51,465 nt of DNA from Fuerstiella sp. (GCA_014238335.1 JABABI010000027.1:35338-86802), one strand, 5' to 3'; positions 15,888 to 27,057 are shown, numbered from the stretch's first letter. Notes: generated by a model from the letters alone, not told the origin. A program made the numbers and translations.

Positions 15888-18800
15888 TCAAACTTCCGGC
15901 TTCGTCCCGAATCCACCTCCGCCGGGCGTTTCGATGCAGATCACGTCACCTGGCGAAACGGTTGTCTGAAACGCACCGCCGAGATTTTTGTGGTCGGTGA
16001 CTGCCGCTTTGAGCAGAGAGTTCCTGCCACAGCGTCCTGCTTCCCCGCCCAGCACGCCGAACGGAGGATTGGACTCACGACGTTGCGACAGCATTGACAC
16101 CTGCAGCGTTTTAAGGAACACGATTTCACGCACTATGCCGTTGCCGCCGTGATGTTTCCCCTGTCCACCCGAACCGTGACAGATTTCGAATTTTCGCAGC
16201 CGCACAGGGTAGCGCTGTTCCAGCACTTCCGGGTCTGTCAGACGAGTGTTTGTCATGTGAGTGTGAACGGCATCCGCACCGTGTGCCGACGGTGTGGCCC
16301 CGGCACCTCCGCAAATGGTTTCGTAGTAGCCAAACGTGTCGTCGCCGAAGGTCAGATTATTCATCGTTCCCTGGCTGGCCGCTGCGATTCCCAATGCGCC
16401 CAGCAGCACGTCAACGATGCGTTGTGAGGTTTCGACGTTGCCACCGACAATGGCCGGAGAATTTTCGGGGGACGTGCCGACAGCAGGATTCAACAGCCCC
16501 TCAGGAATCACGATCGTCAGTGGCTCCAGGACTCCGGCGTTCAGAGGAACATCTTCGTTCAGCAGGCAGCGAAAACTATACAGCACGGCGGCAGTAGTGA
16601 TCGCTGGATTCGCGTTCAGGTTGCCGGAATGGACATCATCTGTTCCGGTAAAATCGACCGTCGCCTCGTCCCCATGCAACTGAATTGCAACGCACACTTT
16701 CGTACCGTCGTCGAGTCGATCCTGAAAGCTGTACGTCCGATCCTCCAGACCCGCCAGGCACAACCGCATCTTCTTTGCCGCCGCAGCCTGAATATGGTGC
16801 ATATAGGCCAGGACAGTGCCGACCGAATGTCGCCTGACCAGATTCTGCAACAACTGCACGCCACATTGATTGGCTGCAGCTTGCGCTGCGAGGTCCGCCA
16901 GATTGTCATTGATCGATCGACTGCCAAACTGTCCCGCCGTCAGCAACAGTCTGACCTGTTCTTCGCACGACTCGCCCCGATTCACCAGTTTCCGACTGCG
17001 AATCAGTACACCTTCCTGTGCCAGATTTCTGGAGAACGGAGGCATGCTGCCGGGGACGATGCCACCGATCTCGGCGTGGTGAGCACGATTGGCAACGAAG
17101 AAGGCCGGGCGATCGGAAGGAATGCCATTCGCTGTCCGGTCTGCGGAGACATCAGCCAGCTGTCCGTCCGGACCGGAATCACCGACGAACACGGGAGTCA
17201 CGACCGTCACGTCCGGCAGATGCGAGCCGCCTCGGTACGGATCATTGGTCACAAAAACGTCACCGCGCTGCATGCCAGGATGATCGTCAATGATCACCCG
17301 CACGGTTTCTCCCATGGCCCCCAGATGCACGGGAACATGAGGAGCATTGACGACAAGTCGACCGGCCGCATCGAACAATGCGCAACTGAAGTCAAGCCGT
17401 TCCCGAACGTTTGTCGACGTGGACGTGCGGCGAAGTGTCTCGCCCATCTGTTCGGCGATAGATACGAACTGATTATTAAACACTTCCAACAGCACAGGGT
17501 CCGGTGTCGCATCGCCTGACGCTTCTGTTATGCCAGTGGTCTCAATCTCTGTGCCAACTTCAATCAGCACGGTGCCGGACGCGGTAATTTCAGCATCGCA
17601 ACCGGGCTCGATCCAGATCGTGGACGTCGGTTCACAAATGATCGCCGGCCCCATGGCCCGCATACCGGGCTGCAGATCGTCGCGATGAAGAACGGTCGCA
17701 GCATGTTCTGCGCCATTCCAGAATGCGGGGGCCGTCTCGGGTTGGTGAGTTCGAGTGTTTCCGTGTTCTGAAACATCGGCGACTGGAATGTCGCCGACAT
17801 ACCCGGACCGCCCAATCGTCTCAATGCGGATCGCAGCGATTTCAATTTCCTTTTCCGGCCGGACATATCCAAACAGACGCCTGTGCTCAACTTCGAATTT
17901 CACACGAAATTCAGCATCCGTCTGCGCGTCAATCCATAGCGAAGAATCTGTGCCGCGATAACGCAGCTCAAGACACAATGTAGAATTCTGAATCCATTCT
18001 TCCTCTGCTCCCTGTGCCAGAACTTCGGCCCTGGTCTGGCTCTCAAACGCCTGCCGCGTCGGGTCAAGTCGACGCAGTGACGCTTCAGTCAGTGGTTGCA
18101 GAACACTTGCCTGGCGAATGGCACGAACGTCAGCCTGCCCCATTCCCCAGGCACTCAGAGTACCAGCAAGCGGATGGATCAGGATTCTGCGGATTCCCAG
18201 ACTGCGAGCGATGCTGCAGGCATGCTGGCCGCCCGCTCCACCGAAACTCACCAGCGCGTGATCTGCGGGATGATATCCCTTCGCCACCGAAACCCGGCGA
18301 ATGGCCTGCACCATGTTGTCGTCTGCGATCTGCAACAGTCCCTCTGCCAGTTGATGCAGGGATGTCTCGGGTGAAACAGAGCGAGTCGACATCATATCGG
18401 ACCGCAGCTCCGTCAGCCGCGACTTCACTGCCTGCACATTCAGCCGGAACGGAAAGTACACGGGCAGAATGCGGCCCAGAAACACATTTAAGTCAGTGAC
18501 CGTCAGTGGACCGCCTGCACCATAGCAGGCTGGTCCGGGATCGGCTCCGGCGCTATTGGGGCCGACGAACAGTCGAACACCATCAAATCCACAGACGCTG
18601 CCGCCGCCGGCAGCGACGGTTTCAATCGCCAGCACGGGAGTCATAATGCGGACTCCGGCTTTGGTCGTTTCGTTTTCCATTGCGAAATGTCCATCGAATC
18701 GGGCGACGTCCGTACTGGTGCCTCCCATGTCAAAACCAATAGCGTTCGTGAACCCTTCGTCGACGGCCACCTTCGCAAATCCCACTACTCCACCCGCCGG

Positions 18801-19796
18801 TCCCGACAGAACACAGTCTCGACCACGGAAACTGTGACTGCTGACCAGTCCCCCTGCTGACGTCATTACCTGAACATCGCTGCCGGGGAGATGGCCACGA
18901 ATCTCACCAAGGTACGTGCGCAGTACGGGGTTGAGATAGGCATCCAGCACAGTGGTGTCACACCGCGGCACGAATCGGATAAGAGACGAGACTTCCGACG
19001 AACAGCTGACTTCGTCAAATCCGGCTTGTCGAATCATTTGCTCCAGCCGTTCTTCGTGCACGGGGTTGCGGTAAGCATTCATCAGGCAGATGGCAACGGA
19101 ATCGAATTCCTCCGTCAGCAGACCAGCGTCTCTGAGACTTTGCTTTTCGGTTGCAGATTCCAGTGCACGCAACACATTTCCGTCGGCCGTAATCCGTTCG
19201 TCGACTTCGAACACCCGTGAAAACAGCGGCGCCGGTTTCTTAATGTCCAGATCGAACAGACAAGGACGATCCTGATTGCCAATCAATGGCAGATCAGCGA
19301 AGCCTTTCGTTGTGATTAACGCTGTCCGAGCACCGGTTCGCGTCAGCAGTGCGTTCGTTCCTCGAGTCGTGCCGAACCGCACTCGCACAGGCGGGCATTC
19401 CGCATCCGGCGACAGGCCCAGCAGCCACCGAATCGCCAGCACAGGTGCGGACACGTTCAGGTTTAGTTCGTACGTTTCCACACCGACTGCGGCTGTTGCA
19501 GCGGTGTCGGCAAACGTCATTTGACCGGACGCCGCATCGAAGGCAGCAACGGTTGTCGCATGCAGCAGTTCCGCAGAAGCAGAAAATAACTTCAATTCGG
19601 CCCCCACCCAGAAGTGCTCCGGATCCGCCATTCGTCGCGGATCCGCCAGGCCACCGTTCGTGAGGTCAGCGGTTGTGCCCTTCGTGGCACCGGAACTCAG
19701 CGTCTTGAACTGCCGCAGTTCACCGTCGGGCGCAATGGCGATGCAATCGGTAAACGTGCCGCCAACATCAATCCAAAATTGCCAGGGGTGTGACAT
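15888..19796 (-). CDS. Fused hydantoinase A/B (5-oxoprolinase-type) enzyme
   Basis: A 1302-residue protein from ATG 19796 ([18 protein letters not shown]); a GTG 13 codons upstream is less likely. The N-terminal half is hydantoinase [43 protein letters not shown] and [11 protein letters not shown], an actin-like ATP-binding fold. From about residue 764 ([20 protein letters not shown]) it is hydantoinase B, with [35 protein letters not shown] and the C-terminal PGGGGFG. This fused order is that of ATP-dependent 5-oxoprolinase, which opens 5-oxoproline to glutamate. N-methylhydantoinases and acetone carboxylase relatives share the fold, so the substrate is not certain. No pxpABC-like genes are adjacent. 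Length agrees with the roughly 1280-residue fused enzymes. Confidence 0.88.
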   Translation of the reverse strand: MSHPWQFWIDVGGTFTDCIAIAPDGELRQFKTLSSGATKGTTADLTNGGLADPRRMADPEHFWVGAELKLFSASAELLHATTVAAFDAASGQMTFADTAATAAVGVETYELNLNVSAPVLAIRWLLGLSPDAECPPVRVRFGTTRGTNALLTRTGARTALITTKGFADLPLIGNQDRPCLFDLDIKKPAPLFSRVFEVDERITADGNVLRALESATEKQSLRDAGLLTEEFDSVAICLMNAYRNPVHEERLEQMIRQAGFDEVSCSSEVSSLIRFVPRCDTTVLDAYLNPVLRTYLGEIRGHLPGSDVQVMTSAGGLVSSHSFRGRDCVLSGPAGGVVGFAKVAVDEGFTNAIGFDMGGTSTDVARFDGHFAMENETTKAGVRIMTPVLAIETVAAGGGSVCGFDGVRLFVGPNSAGADPGPACYGAGGPLTVTDLNVFLGRILPVYFPFRLNVQAVKSRLTELRSDMMSTRSVSPETSLHQLAEGLLQIADDNMVQAIRRVSVAKGYHPADHALVSFGGAGGQHACSIARSLGIRRILIHPLAGTLSAWGMGQADVRAIRQASVLQPLTEASLRRLDPTRQAFESQTRAEVLAQGAEEEWIQNSTLCLELRYRGTDSSLWIDAQTDAEFRVKFEVEHRRLFGYVRPEKEIEIAAIRIETIGRSGYVGDIPVADVSEHGNTRTHQPETAPAFWNGAEHAATVLHRDDLQPGMRAMGPAIICEPTSTIWIEPGCDAEITASGTVLIEVGTEIETTGITEASGDATPDPVLLEVFNNQFVSIAEQMGETLRRTSTSTNVRERLDFSCALFDAAGRLVVNAPHVPVHLGAMGETVRVIIDDHPGMQRGDVFVTNDPYRGGSHLPDVTVVTPVFVGDSGPDGQLADVSADRTANGIPSDRPAFFVANRAHHAEIGGIVPGSMPPFSRNLAQEGVLIRSRKLVNRGESCEEQVRLLLTAGQFGSRSINDNLADLAAQAAANQCGVQLLQNLVRRHSVGTVLAYMHHIQAAAAKKMRLCLAGLEDRTYSFQDRLDDGTKVCVAIQLHGDEATVDFTGTDDVHSGNLNANPAITTAAVLYSFRCLLNEDVPLNAGVLEPLTIVIPEGLLNPAVGTSPENSPAIVGGNVETSQRIVDVLLGALGIAAASQGTMNNLTFGDDTFGYYETICGGAGATPSAHGADAVHTHMTNTRLTDPEVLEQRYPVRLRKFEICHGSGGQGKHHGGNGIVREIVFLKTLQVSMLSQRRESNPPFGVLGGEAGRCGRNSLLKAAVTDHKNLGGAFQTTVSPGDVICIETPGGGGFGTKPEV

Positions 19797-19879
19797 GAAG
19801 AACGCAGGGCAGGATGAGCTGAATTCGGGGACCACTCGTCACACACTAATCAATCGGCAGCATTGGTCACATCTTGCCG

Positions 19880-19925
19880 CCAGGCTCCAGCCTGGGGGCA
19901 CCTGCCCTCGAAGCTGAGCTTCGAG
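19880..19925. repeat. Double hairpin element (two adjacent palindromes)
   Basis: Two perfect palindromes 11 bases apart: CCAGGCT-CC-AGCCTGG (19880-19895) and CTCGAAGC-TGA-GCTTCGAG (19907-19925). They lie between the minus-strand gene ending at 19970 and the next starting at 19796. No T-run follows on the minus strand, so a REP-like pair fits better than an intrinsic terminator. Confidence 0.6.
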
Positions 19926-19969
19926 AAAGAAACATTCGTGTTCAATCAGTGAACATTAGTGGTCTGCAT

Positions 19970-22900
19970 TCACTGCAGACGATCCGCTCCGATGCAGCCA
20001 TGAAGTTTCTGCAGATAGGCCGACGACGAAACTTCTGCTAATCGGGCGTTCGCGGTCTCCAGCCGCAAATTCAACTGCAGATGTTCAGCATCGGACGCGA
20101 ACTCGGGCTGACTCAGGAAAGTCTGCAGATATGCGACGTGACGTTGCCAGAGATGCTGATCCCGCTGTCTACGCGTTTTTAGACGCTCCACATACCATTC
20201 CGACTGCAGCATGCACTCAAGAGTAAACAGCTGGCGTATCTCCGGGTCATGAACGTCTTTGCCGTTGTACGTCCCCTCAGCCATGATGTACAGCAGAGCT
20301 CTCAGTGGGGGACAGGCAAGATCGATAGATCCGTCATTCAGATAGTTGCGAGCAACTCGTTGGTGAGCTTCCGCGATGTACAGCATTCCATCCGCGTAGG
20401 CTGCAAAATCCTGGGTTTCCGGCTGCAGAATCGCGTCGTCGAAGACCATGCTGGGGTTGTCAAACACGCGCCCGGCGAAACGACGAATGAAGCGGGAAGT
20501 GATTCGATAGCCCAGGCGACTGGCTGGAATCTGTTTGCCGTCGTACTCAAAGTCGTCGATCTTCTCAAGCAGTTCTTCGTCGATCAGATACTGCGGTTCG
20601 CGTTCCTCGGGGCTGAGTCGGCACCAAATCTCAGGAATCAGCAGACTGATGTCGTGGTCAATTCGTACAGTGGTACCGATGTGTCCGGCTGGAGTTGAAA
20701 ACCCCTGCAAATCAGTCAGCAGGTAGCCCACGAGGGCTGCATTCAGATCCGTGATCGGCAGCAGGGCATTGAACGGTCCTTTGGTCAGAGCCCCTTCGCT
20801 GCCGGCACCGGTCGTGGATGGACTCTTTCCCGTCAGAGCGCTGATGAAGTCCATGAACAACTCAGGTAGTTCCTGATAGTGAATCGGATTGTGCACCGCG
20901 AGCGGCCGAATGTTGTTCTCGTAGTCGGCTGGATTGTTGCGTCGCCCGGCCAGAACGGCGTTCACTGGCTGCAGCACAGGCTTGTCTGCAGGCACGGCTC
21001 GGTAAAGCCGAGCTCCCATTTCGGCGACATAACGATTGAACGGTGTGATCAGATCCGGCCGGGCCTGCAGGTAGCGCGGGTTCTTACTGTTTTCGCCGTC
21101 AATTTTGCGCGGCGTATTGGAGCACACGACATAGCCGCCGCCGGCGTCGCGTGCGTCGCGCAACAGGTCCTGCATGGGGTCCGTAAACTGGCTCAGATCC
21201 ACCGCTCGCTCGCAAATCTCATTGATGCGATGGCGAGCCAGCGGTTCAAAATTAACGATAAAGTTATCGCTGCGAGCCAGGTCCGCTTCCGTTTGTTTGT
21301 CAAGACCGCGGTGGATGGCATCATCCGGTCGCTGGAACAATCGGTATTCACAGTTCTCCGAAAACTTATAACTGGTCGCCTGTGGGGCGAACGGACTCAG
21401 GTGGTTTAGGCTGGCGCCCGGCACCACCACCGATGCAGTGATGTCGTCTTCCATCTGCACCTTATGGGCCGGTTCGAAATCCTGACGCAGTTTGAATGTC
21501 CGCCAGGTATTGTCGTCCACCAGCCCCACACGCAGATAGCCGCCGATAACATTTCGGTCCCCGTACTTCAGTTCGTGGCCAGGATGACCGTTCACAATAT
21601 CGACCGTGAAATCCTCTCGCCAGTTTCGCCCTGTATCCGAACGGTAGAGCCGCTTGATGATAAAGACGATGGCATAGATGTAACCAGGAATTGACTCCAG
21701 CCATGCATTGTATTCTTCGGTATAGTCGACCGATGGCGTGAGCAGCTTGATCACGCTGCCCAACGATCGATTCGGGTCCAGCACAGAACGGGTGGGATGC
21801 TTCGCATAGTCCGGTTTCACGGCACCGTTCGGATCCCAGCGTTCTGAATAATCGTGGTCGAAAATCTCCTGAACCAGCGTCAGATCCTTTTCCGCGTCCG
21901 CCACAAAAATCGGCCCGTGCAGCAGGTAGTCAGCAATCGATTTACTAATTTCGCTTTTGCCGCCGCCACTGACGGTACAGGGTTTGTGGCAAAAGACACC
22001 TTCCGACAGTGTGCCCACCAGTCGCCAGGACGGCGCCGCCGGATGTTTCTCCAGCCGCATCTTGTATCCCGACGGTGTGATGTAGACGTGCCCCGGTGTC
22101 AGCGGGATCGATTGTTCGCTGCCATCTCGAGTCCAGCTGATTCGCTGATTCTGAACGGTCGCACAGGAATCGTCCGGAATATAGATCAGTTCCGGAAAAT
22201 TACGATCGACGCCATATCCCTCGGGCTTCACGTCGACAAAGTCCGCGTAGTCACGAGCCACGTCATCAAATGTTCGATCATTATACCGACGAGTGTCCGC
22301 GAAAAATTCGGATCCCATATTGTAACTGGCAAACGCGATCGCTCCGCCCGCATGTTCTTCTTCGTAGTTACCGGCAAGATTAGCTGCGTAACTCAGCTGA
22401 GTCTTGACTTCTTTCTTGCAGTAGCCGAAGTAGTTATCGGCAATCAACGTAACAATGACACCTTCTTCGTTGCGACAGGTCAGTTTGAATGGCGTTCCGT
22501 TGTTGTACTTTTCGTCTTCCGATTTCCAGCACATGCCGTCCCGACGCTGACGTTCGGTAGCTTCGTCATAAAAAGGCAATCCGGCGTCCTTCTTGGTCAC
22601 CTCGCTGAGATGGGGAGCCAGGATTACGCAGCCGGTGTGCCCGCTCCAGTGCTCGACGTCCAGGCCCGAGTCGTTCTCGGGCAGAAACGGATCTCCTGCG
22701 TTGCCAAAGATGGACTCAACAAAATCCAAATTGCTGACCAGCGCCCCCGGAGCAAAAAACCGCACCTCCATCGTCTGCCGACTGCAGAAGCCTTCGACTT
22801 TCGGACACAGCAGCGGACGCAACAGAAGTGAAACAAACAGACTCGCCTTTTTATCCTGCGCTGAGGTAAAGGGCAGTTCCTGGTCTTTTCCTGGTGGGTT

Positions 22901-23446
22901 CATGGCCACCGCAAAAAGATGAGCAAAGGTCAGCTTCGGCACGGCCTGTTTGTCGGACGGAATCGGCAGGCCACCTTCACAAACATGAAACGTCCCTTTG
23001 GTCGTCCGACGATCGTGGCGCGGATTGTGCAGGACACCGTTGTGGACTCGATACGACGACACAAATTCGTTGAAATACTCTTCGCCATCGATCGGCAGTG
23101 AAAGCTCGCGTGCAATCCCGTGTCGATCCAGCACGAATGCCACGTCCGGCAGCCGCAGGCCTTCTGCCTCGGGAACGCCAACGAAGTGTCGAGCCAGAAA
23201 TGATTCAATGCGGACGTCCGCCGGACATCGAACCGCTTCCAGATGCTTCAGCCGCTGGTGCCAGGTATTCAGAATGCGCTCAGCACCGAGCGAATCGGTC
23301 TTCCTGAATCCGACCGGAACCGGCTGACCGTTGGCGATCAGTTTCAGGGCAATGTATTCATTCACATCGCGTCTATTCTGCTTTTTCTGGTCGTCAGATT
23401 GACGAGACACATCACCCAGGGAGTTGTCAAAATCGTTGTTTGTCAT
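19970..23446 (-). CDS. Probable diphosphate-dependent phosphoenolpyruvate carboxykinase
   Basis: A 1158-residue cytoplasmic protein with no signal or membrane segment. Its pattern matches what I know of the large PPi-type PEP carboxykinases described from Propionibacterium and Entamoeba, which are about twice the size of the ATP and GTP enzymes: YRVHNGVLHNPRHDRRTTKG (132-151), FVESIFGNAGDPFLPEND (242-259), GHTGCVILAPHL (269-280), ADNYFGYCKKEVKTQLSY (336-353), EEEHAGGA (362-369) and a P-loop-like SGGGKSE (493-499). That enzyme interconverts oxaloacetate plus PPi with PEP, phosphate and CO2. Identification is from memory of the family, without an alignment, so it is probable and not certain. 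It is apparently monocistronic, with a double hairpin downstream. Confidence 0.65.
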   Translation of the reverse strand: MTNNDFDNSLGDVSRQSDDQKKQNRRDVNEYIALKLIANGQPVPVGFRKTDSLGAERILNTWHQRLKHLEAVRCPADVRIESFLARHFVGVPEAEGLRLPDVAFVLDRHGIARELSLPIDGEEYFNEFVSSYRVHNGVLHNPRHDRRTTKGTFHVCEGGLPIPSDKQAVPKLTFAHLFAVAMNPPGKDQELPFTSAQDKKASLFVSLLLRPLLCPKVEGFCSRQTMEVRFFAPGALVSNLDFVESIFGNAGDPFLPENDSGLDVEHWSGHTGCVILAPHLSEVTKKDAGLPFYDEATERQRRDGMCWKSEDEKYNNGTPFKLTCRNEEGVIVTLIADNYFGYCKKEVKTQLSYAANLAGNYEEEHAGGAIAFASYNMGSEFFADTRRYNDRTFDDVARDYADFVDVKPEGYGVDRNFPELIYIPDDSCATVQNQRISWTRDGSEQSIPLTPGHVYITPSGYKMRLEKHPAAPSWRLVGTLSEGVFCHKPCTVSGGGKSEISKSIADYLLHGPIFVADAEKDLTLVQEIFDHDYSERWDPNGAVKPDYAKHPTRSVLDPNRSLGSVIKLLTPSVDYTEEYNAWLESIPGYIYAIVFIIKRLYRSDTGRNWREDFTVDIVNGHPGHELKYGDRNVIGGYLRVGLVDDNTWRTFKLRQDFEPAHKVQMEDDITASVVVPGASLNHLSPFAPQATSYKFSENCEYRLFQRPDDAIHRGLDKQTEADLARSDNFIVNFEPLARHRINEICERAVDLSQFTDPMQDLLRDARDAGGGYVVCSNTPRKIDGENSKNPRYLQARPDLITPFNRYVAEMGARLYRAVPADKPVLQPVNAVLAGRRNNPADYENNIRPLAVHNPIHYQELPELFMDFISALTGKSPSTTGAGSEGALTKGPFNALLPITDLNAALVGYLLTDLQGFSTPAGHIGTTVRIDHDISLLIPEIWCRLSPEEREPQYLIDEELLEKIDDFEYDGKQIPASRLGYRITSRFIRRFAGRVFDNPSMVFDDAILQPETQDFAAYADGMLYIAEAHQRVARNYLNDGSIDLACPPLRALLYIMAEGTYNGKDVHDPEIRQLFTLECMLQSEWYVERLKTRRQRDQHLWQRHVAYLQTFLSQPEFASDAEHLQLNLRLETANARLAEVSSSAYLQKLHGCIGADRLQ

Positions 23447-23754
23447 TTAGAAAACTGAACTGATTAGGTCGCGCGGCAGTTTGTTAAGGTTGGACTGTAC
23501 CCGATCCAGCAAATCCTGACAGCGCGCAGGAAAAGTGCAAATTGACTCGACTGCCAAGAAACTACGCCACGCCACAACCGGAATCAAACCAGCAGCGCGC
23601 CTGGCCGCTGAATTCGCAGAAACTGCACAAAACTCGGACGACTTGAGAATCAGTCGTCAGATTCCATCGGCGTCGTCTCACACAATCATGGCTAATCGAA
23701 CTGCTCAGTCTGGCCGCGGAGCACATGAGTCCCGCAGGCATTGCAAGCAAGTCA
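23447..23754. other. Intergenic stretch between PEPCK-like gene and sulfatase
   Basis: About 310 bases downstream of the sulfatase and upstream of the PEPCK-like gene, both leftward. I see no RNA gene, hairpin or believable ORF; it should contain the promoter of the PEPCK-like gene. Confidence 0.35.
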
Positions 23755-25233
23755 TCAATTTTCGACCCCATTTCCAGCCAGATGTTGCCGGAACCACGCG
23801 TTGACGGGTCCTTTTTTTGTCGCGGGGTGGTATTTCGCATTCCGTTGCGGCAATTCCCTGCGAAACTGCGCTATCATCTTCTGATGCTGACGTGAAGAAG
23901 CAAGATTTGTCCATTCATGGGGATCGGTCGCGTGATCGTATAGTTCTTCGCTGCCGTCCTCGTAGCGAATGTATCGGTGCTGCCTCGAACGCAGCGAATG
24001 GCTGCCGCGGGCGTATGTCGTTGGAATCGCATGTCGCCATTCGGGCTGCGCCTGACTCATTAGCGGGACAAGACTGACACCTTCGTTGGATGATTTCGCG
24101 GGCAAACCACACAGTTCAACCAGCGTTGGATAGATATCAATCAGTCCAACTGGCAGGTCAGACCGCGAAGCGTTGTATCTGTTCGGGCAAACGATGATCA
24201 ACGGCACTCGAGTGGATTCTTCCCAGAGACTGTGTTTGGACACGCGGTTCTTTTCACCAAGGTGATAACCGTGATCGCTGAACAGCACGAGGATCGTGTT
24301 TTCCACATGCTGGCTGATTGCCAGAGCCTTCAAAACGCGTCCCACCTGATGATCGACAAAGGCGGTGCAAGCCAGATAGGCCTGAACACACAAACGGAAC
24401 TGTTTGTTGTTGTCTGCCTGCAGAAAGTCCATCGTCGGATACTTCGGAAGTTCGTGCATCTGCCGACTGATTTCCGGAACGTCTTCAAGGTCATCGCGAC
24501 GCACTTTCGGCAGTTGAATATCTTCCAGAGGAAACATCTCGAACCATTTTTGCGGCACATAAAACGGAACGTGTGGCCGAATAAATCCAACCGCCATAAA
24601 GAACGGCTGGTCGTGTTGTTTTGCCAGTTGCTGCTCTGCCCACGCCGCAACCTTGTGATCGGGCATCTTGCTGTCGACGTCCGGAAATGCGCCCCAGTCG
24701 GTTTGTGTTCCTGTCCACGGCAGATCCGGCAAATGATAATGGAATCGATGACCATTGGGAGGTTTGGGCCCGAATCCTTCCCACTTGCCTCCATACGCCT
24801 GAAACGCCATGATGTCCGGATAGCCATGGCAGATTTTGCCAGCCGCCAAAGTTTTGTAACCATGCTGCGCGAAATACTGCGGTAACAAGTGGCCGTGAAA
24901 GTGCTTCGTATCCAGCTGCATATCTTTATTGTTGGGCTGCTGGTATAGCCCCGTCGTGAATGGATAACTGCCCGACAGCAGACACGCTCGCGACGGACCG
25001 CAGATCGGCCCCTGACAGTGAGCATTCGTAAACGAAGTTCCGCCACCGGCCAAACCATCAATATTTGGAGTCCGCGCCTGCGGATGCCCTGCCAGCCAGC
25101 CTACCCAGTCGTTTAGATCGTCGATTGCAATCATCAGCACGTTGGGCCGCATCGTTTCGTCAGCCGCACGCGCATGGACCGAATACTGCAATGTCATCAG
25201 GACGACGAGGGCTGTACGAATGTGTTGACGCAC
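23755..25233 (-). CDS. Secreted sulfatase (type I, formylglycine-dependent)
   Basis: A 492-residue sulfatase with a signal peptide (about residues 1-23, ending HARA) and a GTG start at 25233. The N-terminal PNVLMIAIDDLNDW supplies the paired metal-binding Asp residues. Cys78 in CGPSRACLLSG (78-82 is CxPSR) is the residue converted to formylglycine by a maturation enzyme. LVLFSDHGYHLGEKN holds the second metal-site Asp/His, followed by KHSLWEESTRVPLI. The overall pattern is closest to iduronate-2-sulfatase-like enzymes. These remove sulfate esters from polysaccharides in the periplasm or outside the cell and are abundant in planctomycetes. The true substrate cannot be read from sequence, and no neighbouring glycosidase indicates one. 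Confidence 0.92.
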   Translation of the reverse strand: MRQHIRTALVVLMTLQYSVHARAADETMRPNVLMIAIDDLNDWVGWLAGHPQARTPNIDGLAGGGTSFTNAHCQGPICGPSRACLLSGSYPFTTGLYQQPNNKDMQLDTKHFHGHLLPQYFAQHGYKTLAAGKICHGYPDIMAFQAYGGKWEGFGPKPPNGHRFHYHLPDLPWTGTQTDWGAFPDVDSKMPDHKVAAWAEQQLAKQHDQPFFMAVGFIRPHVPFYVPQKWFEMFPLEDIQLPKVRRDDLEDVPEISRQMHELPKYPTMDFLQADNNKQFRLCVQAYLACTAFVDHQVGRVLKALAISQHVENTILVLFSDHGYHLGEKNRVSKHSLWEESTRVPLIIVCPNRYNASRSDLPVGLIDIYPTLVELCGLPAKSSNEGVSLVPLMSQAQPEWRHAIPTTYARGSHSLRSRQHRYIRYEDGSEELYDHATDPHEWTNLASSRQHQKMIAQFRRELPQRNAKYHPATKKGPVNAWFRQHLAGNGVEN

Positions 25234-25926
25234 GATAGAGGTCTTTCAGATTTTTTTTTCGTTGCGGAAACCAGAGACCGGGACTCATTGTCGAATAGCA
25301 ATGAACACATGACAGGTTACGCACCGGTTTCCGCGTGCAGAGCCAGACGATTGCCTTTCGTATGTGACAGAAGCGGCCATCATTCTCGAATATCACAACG
25401 ATCAATGTTGAATTCCCGGTATTGTCATTGAATGTGCGTCAAGCAGGATGCCACTGCCGTCCATTCTTCCGTTAGGCGACTCAATTTAACAGGTCCGCTA
25501 TGACTACATACCGATATTTCGCACAGACGCCTGAATTGAAATTTCTTCCGTCACAGAAGGAATAATCGCCGATGGAGACTTCGCCTAGCATGGTTCTTAC
25601 GCAAGGCCGCTGCGCGATCACCTTCGCTCCTGGCAGCGGGCAATCTGGTCTCACAATTGGTCGTAACACAGAGTCACCTGCTTAGTTTAAAGCGATGGCG
25701 AAACCGTTCCGGCATTTGACGAATAGAATTGCGGTCGATCAGCGGCCCCTTCAGCAACATGTCTGAATGGTCTGACTGCTGGTTCAGGTCCTGTTTTTTT
25801 GTCACCGCAACACACCGTTCAGAAAACCATGTGTTGGTCACCGCCTCCTCGTTTGGCACGCTCTGCGATCAGTGGTAGGCTGGTAAGACAGACCTAACCC
25901 TGACACGGTGGAACAAGACCGAGCAC
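25234..25926. other. Divergent intergenic region between sulfatase and TRAP transporter
   Basis: About 690 bases, the widest non-coding gap on the left half. It must contain promoters for both directions. A nine-T run (25251-25259) lies just upstream of the sulfatase start. Two minus-strand frames of about 60 codons (25481-25669 and 25674-25859) have no recognisable product or ribosome-binding site, and I do not call them genes. Confidence 0.4.
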
Positions 25927-26967
25927 ATGAAACTAACAACCATTGTCGTCCTGCTGTGCTGTGCATTGATCGTTGCGATCATCATACTCGTCGCGCGATC
26001 TGACGGGTCACGGGATCATCAGGGAGCAGCATCGAAAGACGGTTCACCAGATACGGTCGTGCTGCGTGGAGCTTCACAATTCGACAAGGATCATGCGTTC
26101 ACACGCACGATCCTGAAATTCGAAAAACTCGTCAGGAAATACTACGACGGACCGGTCGAATTCGAAGTATATCTGAACAGCGAAGTGGGTCTGGAAAAGG
26201 ACTACTTCGCTTACATGAGCCAGGGCATCTCCGTAGATTATGGAATCGTATCCCCTGCTCACATGTCAACGTTCTCTGCTGGCGCCCCGTTAATTGACAT
26301 GCCATTTCTGTTCCGTGATATCGATCACTGGAACAAGGTCCTGGACGGCGATGCATTTCAGCCAATCGCCGACGAAGTGCGACAAAAGGCGGATGTGATG
26401 ATTGTCGGGTACGCAGGCGGAGGAACCCGCAACCTGATCGTCAACAGGCCCGTAACAAACATGGCGGAACTGAAGGGACTGAACCTGCGCGTCATGGGTG
26501 CTCCCATTCAGACACGTATTTTTCAGGCCCTGCAGGCGTCACCGTCAGTAATTTCCTACAACGAAATCTATAACGCCATTCAAACTGGCGTCATTGACGC
26601 AGCAGAGAATGAAGCGGCCGGCATTCAACAGATGAAGTTCTACGAAGTGGGGCCGGAAATTGCGCTGACAAAGCACGCGATTACCGTCCGTCCGTTGTGC
26701 TTCAGCGGCAAAACGTTCCGGCGCCTGCCTGAGGATCTGCAGTCGGCGATCACACGGGCCGGTCGCGAGGCTGGAGCCTATGGGCGTCATCTGGAATCAA
26801 CGGAAGACGCCGAAATTCTGGCCCGTATGGAAGCCGACGGCCTGCTGCGGCTGCATCCATTCACTCAGCGTGAGGAACTGATGCGTCTGGCCGATCCTGT
26901 GAAAGCGGCGTACGCCAGGGAGATCAACGCAGAAGACGTGTTCTCACGAGTCAACGCGGTACAATGA
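25927..26967 (+). CDS. dctP: TRAP transporter solute-binding protein (DctP family)
   Basis: A 346-residue periplasmic binding protein of a tripartite ATP-independent transporter. Residues 4-23 form a hydrophobic segment (TIVVLLCCALIVAIIILVA) that acts as signal or anchor. KGLNLRVMGAPIQTRIFQAL carries the family Arg that usually contacts the ligand carboxylate. SVISYNEIYNAIQTGVIDAAENE is the typical second-lobe motif. YGIVSPAHMSTFSAGAPLIDMPFLF is the first-lobe motif. It is followed by the small and large membrane subunits, so the complete three-part system is here. Substrates of the family are mostly organic acids such as C4-dicarboxylates, sialic acid or sugar acids; which one applies here is unknown. 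Confidence 0.93.
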   Translation: MKLTTIVVLLCCALIVAIIILVARSDGSRDHQGAASKDGSPDTVVLRGASQFDKDHAFTRTILKFEKLVRKYYDGPVEFEVYLNSEVGLEKDYFAYMSQGISVDYGIVSPAHMSTFSAGAPLIDMPFLFRDIDHWNKVLDGDAFQPIADEVRQKADVMIVGYAGGGTRNLIVNRPVTNMAELKGLNLRVMGAPIQTRIFQALQASPSVISYNEIYNAIQTGVIDAAENEAAGIQQMKFYEVGPEIALTKHAITVRPLCFSGKTFRRLPEDLQSAITRAGREAGAYGRHLESTEDAEILARMEADGLLRLHPFTQREELMRLADPVKAAYAREINAEDVFSRVNAVQ

Positions 26968-26985
26968 CCGCCATTCGACGGTTGC

Positions 26986-27002
26986 TGCGAGCTGACGCTC
27001 GG
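26986..27002. repeat. Short palindromic repeat, copy 2 (TGCGAGCTGACGCTCGG)
   Basis: The stem CGAGC/GCTCG with loop TGAC lies 18 bases after the dctP stop. It matches the copy at 13187-13203 at 16 of 17 positions. Its position between dctP and dctQ could also modulate relative expression of the binding protein. Confidence 0.7.
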
Positions 27003-27057
27003 TATGCTGGCGGAACTCTCTTTGACTCGCAAAGCCACGTGGAGCTTATTCGGTTCG

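Noticed and set aside
25481..25859. Two small minus-strand ORFs between the sulfatase and TRAP operon
   Set aside because: No ribosome-binding site, no recognisable domain and ordinary composition for non-coding DNA; left as intergenic.
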